From the NCBI GenBank assembly GCA_017656235.1, contig JACDOF010000012.1:1-64000 (forward strand): a stretch of DNA of 64,000 nucleotides, in the 5' to 3' direction. Below are positions 61,779 to 64,000 of this stretch, piece by piece. The translations under genes and the position numbers were made by a program. Every line of letters starts with the position of its first letter. Position 1 is the stretch's first letter. This stretch comes from Brevibacillus sp. GTDB lineage: Bacteria > Bacillota > Bacilli > Brevibacillales > Brevibacillaceae. Below the pieces are notes generated by a model. The model was not told where the DNA came from. It saw only the letters and a program-made list of their open reading frames with translations, and searched no databases.

Positions 61779-62813
61779 TTACACCATTCGCGCCAGGATG
61801 TGTTCGAAATCCTTCAAGGCGGCTGCTGCTGTGGCCCGCGGATCAGACTTCCCTCCGATCACGACCAGGTCCCCCATGTCATCGCTTTTCACCTGTATGG
61901 CTTTGGTCGCTCCCTTAACGTGGGCAAACGGATGATCGGACGGATAGAGGGTACAACCTACCTTGGCCGTCACATCCCCGTGAGACGCCCTGGTTAGACT
62001 GCCAACCAGACGGGGGACGAGACCTTTTTGACGCCACGTGGCAACTTCCACCGTTGAGGTTGTAATCCCGGAAACGGCAATGTCCGACAGTTTCAATCTG
62101 CAGCCAAAGACGGCATTGGCCAGGATCGTCAGTTTGCAGGCGGTGTCCCAACCATCGAGATCGAAGCGCGGGTCCGCTTCGGCAATTCCCAGGCGCTGCG
62201 CTTCTTCGGTTGCAGCGGCAATGGACAGGTTGTGCTCCATCATCAGATGAAGGACGAAGTTGGCCGTGCCGGTAAAAATGCCGTTCAGCTCGCTGATTTC
62301 ACACCCGGCCAAGTTGTATCGGCACAGGTCGACGGTGGGGAGGGCAGCGGCAGTAGCGCCGCTGATTTTTAACGCACCCCCCTGTTGGGAGGCGAGGGCG
62401 GCCAGTCCGGGGTAATCGTGAACCAGGGCACCTTTGGAAATGACGATCGCATGCATCCCTTGTTTCAGCGCTGCGGTCAGATAGGAAAGGGCCGGCTCCC
62501 CCGTGTGAAAGTCTGTTGGTCCTGCCTCGATCAGCACATCGGCGCCGCAATCCGCGATAAACGAAGGTCCCGTAAAGGCGGCGTCAGCCATCCTGGCTAG
62601 CTTCAATCCGCCGTTCGCTTTCCTGCATTCGCGCAGGTACTCCCACTCGATGCCAGCCGGGTCGTACAGCCCGCGGTCCGAGCCGCAGACAGCCGTCACC
62701 CGTACGTCGACGCCATACAGGTTGGCGTATCGAACCCGGCGCTCAGCCAGCAGTTGGGCCACGTGCCAGCCGACATTACCAAATCCACTGATTGCAATAT
62801 TCCAACGTTTCAC
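61779..62813 (-). CDS. Homoserine dehydrogenase-like NAD(P)-dependent oxidoreductase
   Basis: 344 aa. Rossmann start NIAISGFGNVGWHVAQLLAER, VLIEAGPTDFHTGEPALSYLTAALKQGMHAIVISKGALV (the homoserine dehydrogenase Lys region), and LNGIFTGTANFVLHLMMEHNLS...EAQRLGIAEADPRFDLDGWDTACKLTILA, where substrate-binding residues lie. No C-terminal ACT domain, so it is shorter than the regulatory Firmicute Hom (~430 aa). No thrB or thrC nearby; probably a paralogue with a related substrate. Confidence 0.82.
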   Translation of the reverse strand: MKRWNIAISGFGNVGWHVAQLLAERRVRYANLYGVDVRVTAVCGSDRGLYDPAGIEWEYLRECRKANGGLKLARMADAAFTGPSFIADCGADVLIEAGPTDFHTGEPALSYLTAALKQGMHAIVISKGALVHDYPGLAALASQQGGALKISGATAAALPTVDLCRYNLAGCEISELNGIFTGTANFVLHLMMEHNLSIAAATEEAQRLGIAEADPRFDLDGWDTACKLTILANAVFGCRLKLSDIAVSGITTSTVEVATWRQKGLVPRLVGSLTRASHGDVTAKVGCTLYPSDHPFAHVKGATKAIQVKSDDMGDLVVIGGKSDPRATAAAALKDFEHILARMV

Positions 62814-62956
62814 GTTTCATGTTTCCCCCTGTTCCGTTGTCTTTCGCCGGCGCGCCTCTTTCTTCCCATCCCTCGCCGGCACGATATTGCCGGACATAAA
62901 AGCGGCACGCCTTCATCGCGTGCCCAATGGCTGATCCTGTCAGCTTATTCTCCGTG

Positions 62957-63151
62957 TCAAGTCTCCTCGTCATCTGCCGCGTATTCCGTTGTTATTCTGA
63001 TTCCTGGCAGCCGTCCCGCCCTTTTGGCCGACTCCCGCAGCAAAAACTCAATATGCGTGTTGACACTCCTGAATTCATCAGCGGCCCATCGCTCCAGCAC
63101 CTCGTACAGCTTCGGATCCATTCGCAGCAGGAATTTCTTTTTTGCGGACAT
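62957..63151 (-). CDS. Small Arc/ribbon-helix-helix-type protein
   Basis: 64 aa. KKKFLLRMDPKLYEVLERWAADEFRSVNTHIEFLLRESAKRAG reads as a ribbon-helix-helix with one beta strand and two helices. These small proteins are commonly found next to SPFH genes in Bacillales, as here (18 bases downstream). May regulate the SPFH gene. Start follows TGGTCAGATG weakly. Confidence 0.75.
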   Translation of the reverse strand: MSAKKKFLLRMDPKLYEVLERWAADEFRSVNTHIEFLLRESAKRAGRLPGIRITTEYAADDEET

Positions 63152-63169
63152 CTGACCAAATCCTGTCCG

Positions 63170-64000
63170 TCAGTAGAGTGATCCCGCATTGACCACAGGT
63201 TGGGCTGCCCGCTCAGACACGATCGCGACAAGCAAATTGTTGACCATCGCCGCTTTTCTCTCTTCATCCAGTTCAAGCAATTGGTCACGCTGAAGCTGCT
63301 CAATCGCCATCTGTACCATGCCGACAGCTCCCTGTACGATCAGCTTGCGGGCCGAAACGATGGCTGCGGCTTGCTGACGCTGCAGCATCGCGCTGGCTAT
63401 TTCTGTGGAGTAGGCCAGGTGGGTCAGGCGGGCTTCCAACACTTCCACGCCGGCGACGGCCAGACGTTCTTGCAGTTCTTGCGCCAGTTCGTCGGCAATC
63501 TCGTCCGTGTTGCCGCGCAGTGAGTACCCTTCCTGCTCAAAGTTGTCGTACGGATAGCGGCTGGCCACGTGACGCAGTGCCGTCTCGCTTTGAATCTCCA
63601 CGAATTCCTCGTAGTCGTCCACGTCAAACAGCGCTTTGGCCGAATCAACGACGCGAAACACGACCACAGCAGCGATTTCAACCGGATTGCCATCCACGTC
63701 ATTTACTTTGAGGCGGGCACTGTTGAAATTGCGCACCCTGAGTGAAACGCTGCGTCGTAACGTAAACGGAACAGTCAACCACAGGCCGCTTTCACGAATG
63801 CTGCCGAGGTATCTGCCGAAAAATGTAAGGACAACCGCCTGATTGGGCTGGACAATGACGATACCGGTGGCGAACACCACCGCAAGCAGCAAAGACATCA
63901 CACCGAGCAGCACACCTGCCTGACTAAACAGGGAGAGAACGCCTGCTACCAGCAATACGGCGATGATCAATATCCCTGCAAAACCATTGATTGCCCATAC
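63170..64000 (-). CDS. SPFH/Band 7-domain membrane protein (partial, runs off the window)
   Basis: At least 266 aa, and the frame stays open to the window edge ([17 protein letters not shown]), so the real start is outside. Two hydrophobic segments, then the SPFH domain ([74 protein letters not shown]) and a helical C-terminus ([41 protein letters not shown]). Resembles stomatin-like scaffold proteins for membrane microdomains. Confidence 0.9.
   Translation of the reverse strand, partial: VWAINGFAGILIIAVLLVAGVLSLFSQAGVLLGVMSLLLAVVFATGIVIVQPNQAVVLTFFGRYLGSIRESGLWLTVPFTLRRSVSLRVRNFNSARLKVNDVDGNPVEIAAVVVFRVVDSAKALFDVDDYEEFVEIQSETALRHVASRYPYDNFEQEGYSLRGNTDEIADELAQELQERLAVAGVEVLEARLTHLAYSTEIASAMLQRQQAAAIVSARKLIVQGAVGMVQMAIEQLQRDQLLELDEERKAAMVNNLLVAIVSERAAQPVVNAGSLY

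Noticed and set aside
1-64000. CRISPR arrays, rRNA genes or a replication origin
   Set aside because: No regularly spaced direct repeats, no rRNA-like segments and no cluster of DnaA boxes with a dnaA or rep gene were seen.

Overview
The window looks like chromosome from a moderately GC-rich, Gram-positive, spore-forming-type Firmicute of the Paenibacillaceae; Brevibacillus or a close relative is my inference. The basis is strong AGGAGG-type ribosome sites, many TTG/GTG starts, and a backbone of genes with recognisable Bacillus counterparts: yjcD/yjcF/yjcG, pgpA (yutG), yebE, ytnP, fabI, surE, azlCD, and terC behind a manganese riboswitch. Positions 1-21.8 kb are accessory DNA ending at two tRNA genes. 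Positions 22-64 kb are mostly ordinary chromosome with small intergenic repeats.

Layout. 1-4.1 kb is a nest of broken insertion sequences: an IS21-type end, a truncated IS30, an IS21 with a doubly frameshifted istB, an IS3 orfB remnant, and the 5' part of an IS5-type transposase. 4.1-16.36 kb is an AT-rich, one-directional (minus strand) cluster of 14 protein genes plus one 19-codon peptide gene. It sits between two inward-facing ends of the same IS5-type element. 16.36-20 kb is a second IS nest: the 3' part of the IS5 transposase holding a group II intron tail, a second IS3 orfB copy, and a truncated IS1634-type transposase. 20-21.7 kb holds small unknown genes and a tyrosine integrase next to tRNA-Val. 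From 22 kb come lipid, RNA and DNA housekeeping genes (pgpA, yjcG, yjcF, a PHP phosphoesterase, two CNNM/CorC-type membrane proteins, yjcD, fabI, surE, an XPB-like helicase) and transporters (ZIP, AzlCD, TerC, BASS, MFS, ABC). There is also a three-gene set resembling the N-acetylglutaminylglutamine amide (NAGGN) osmolyte pathway, an ECF sigma factor with a large membrane anti-sigma factor, a YtnP-like lactonase and an SPFH protein.

The most interesting part is the IS-flanked island. Reading along the minus strand it encodes: a nucleotidyltransferase; a decayed NHL-repeat protein; a 19-residue peptide (MYKAPKLVAVKGVAGMINA) with an almost perfect Shine-Dalgarno; a strong stem-loop; a PqqD-like peptide-recognition protein; a CPBP membrane protease-like protein; a three-gene ABC exporter; an intact NHL-repeat protein; a HAD phosphatase; an amidinotransferase/DDAH-like enzyme; a membrane glycosyltransferase; an APH-like kinase; and a YqeK-like HD hydrolase. 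Most genes overlap or nearly touch, so they probably form one operon. A peptide, an RRE-type partner, a membrane protease and an exporter together are the signature of a ribosomally made, modified peptide (RiPP). No canonical maturase (radical SAM, YcaO, Lan enzymes, lasso B2/C) is present, so the chemistry would have to be new, or the cluster has lost its upstream part where an IS end abuts the first gene.
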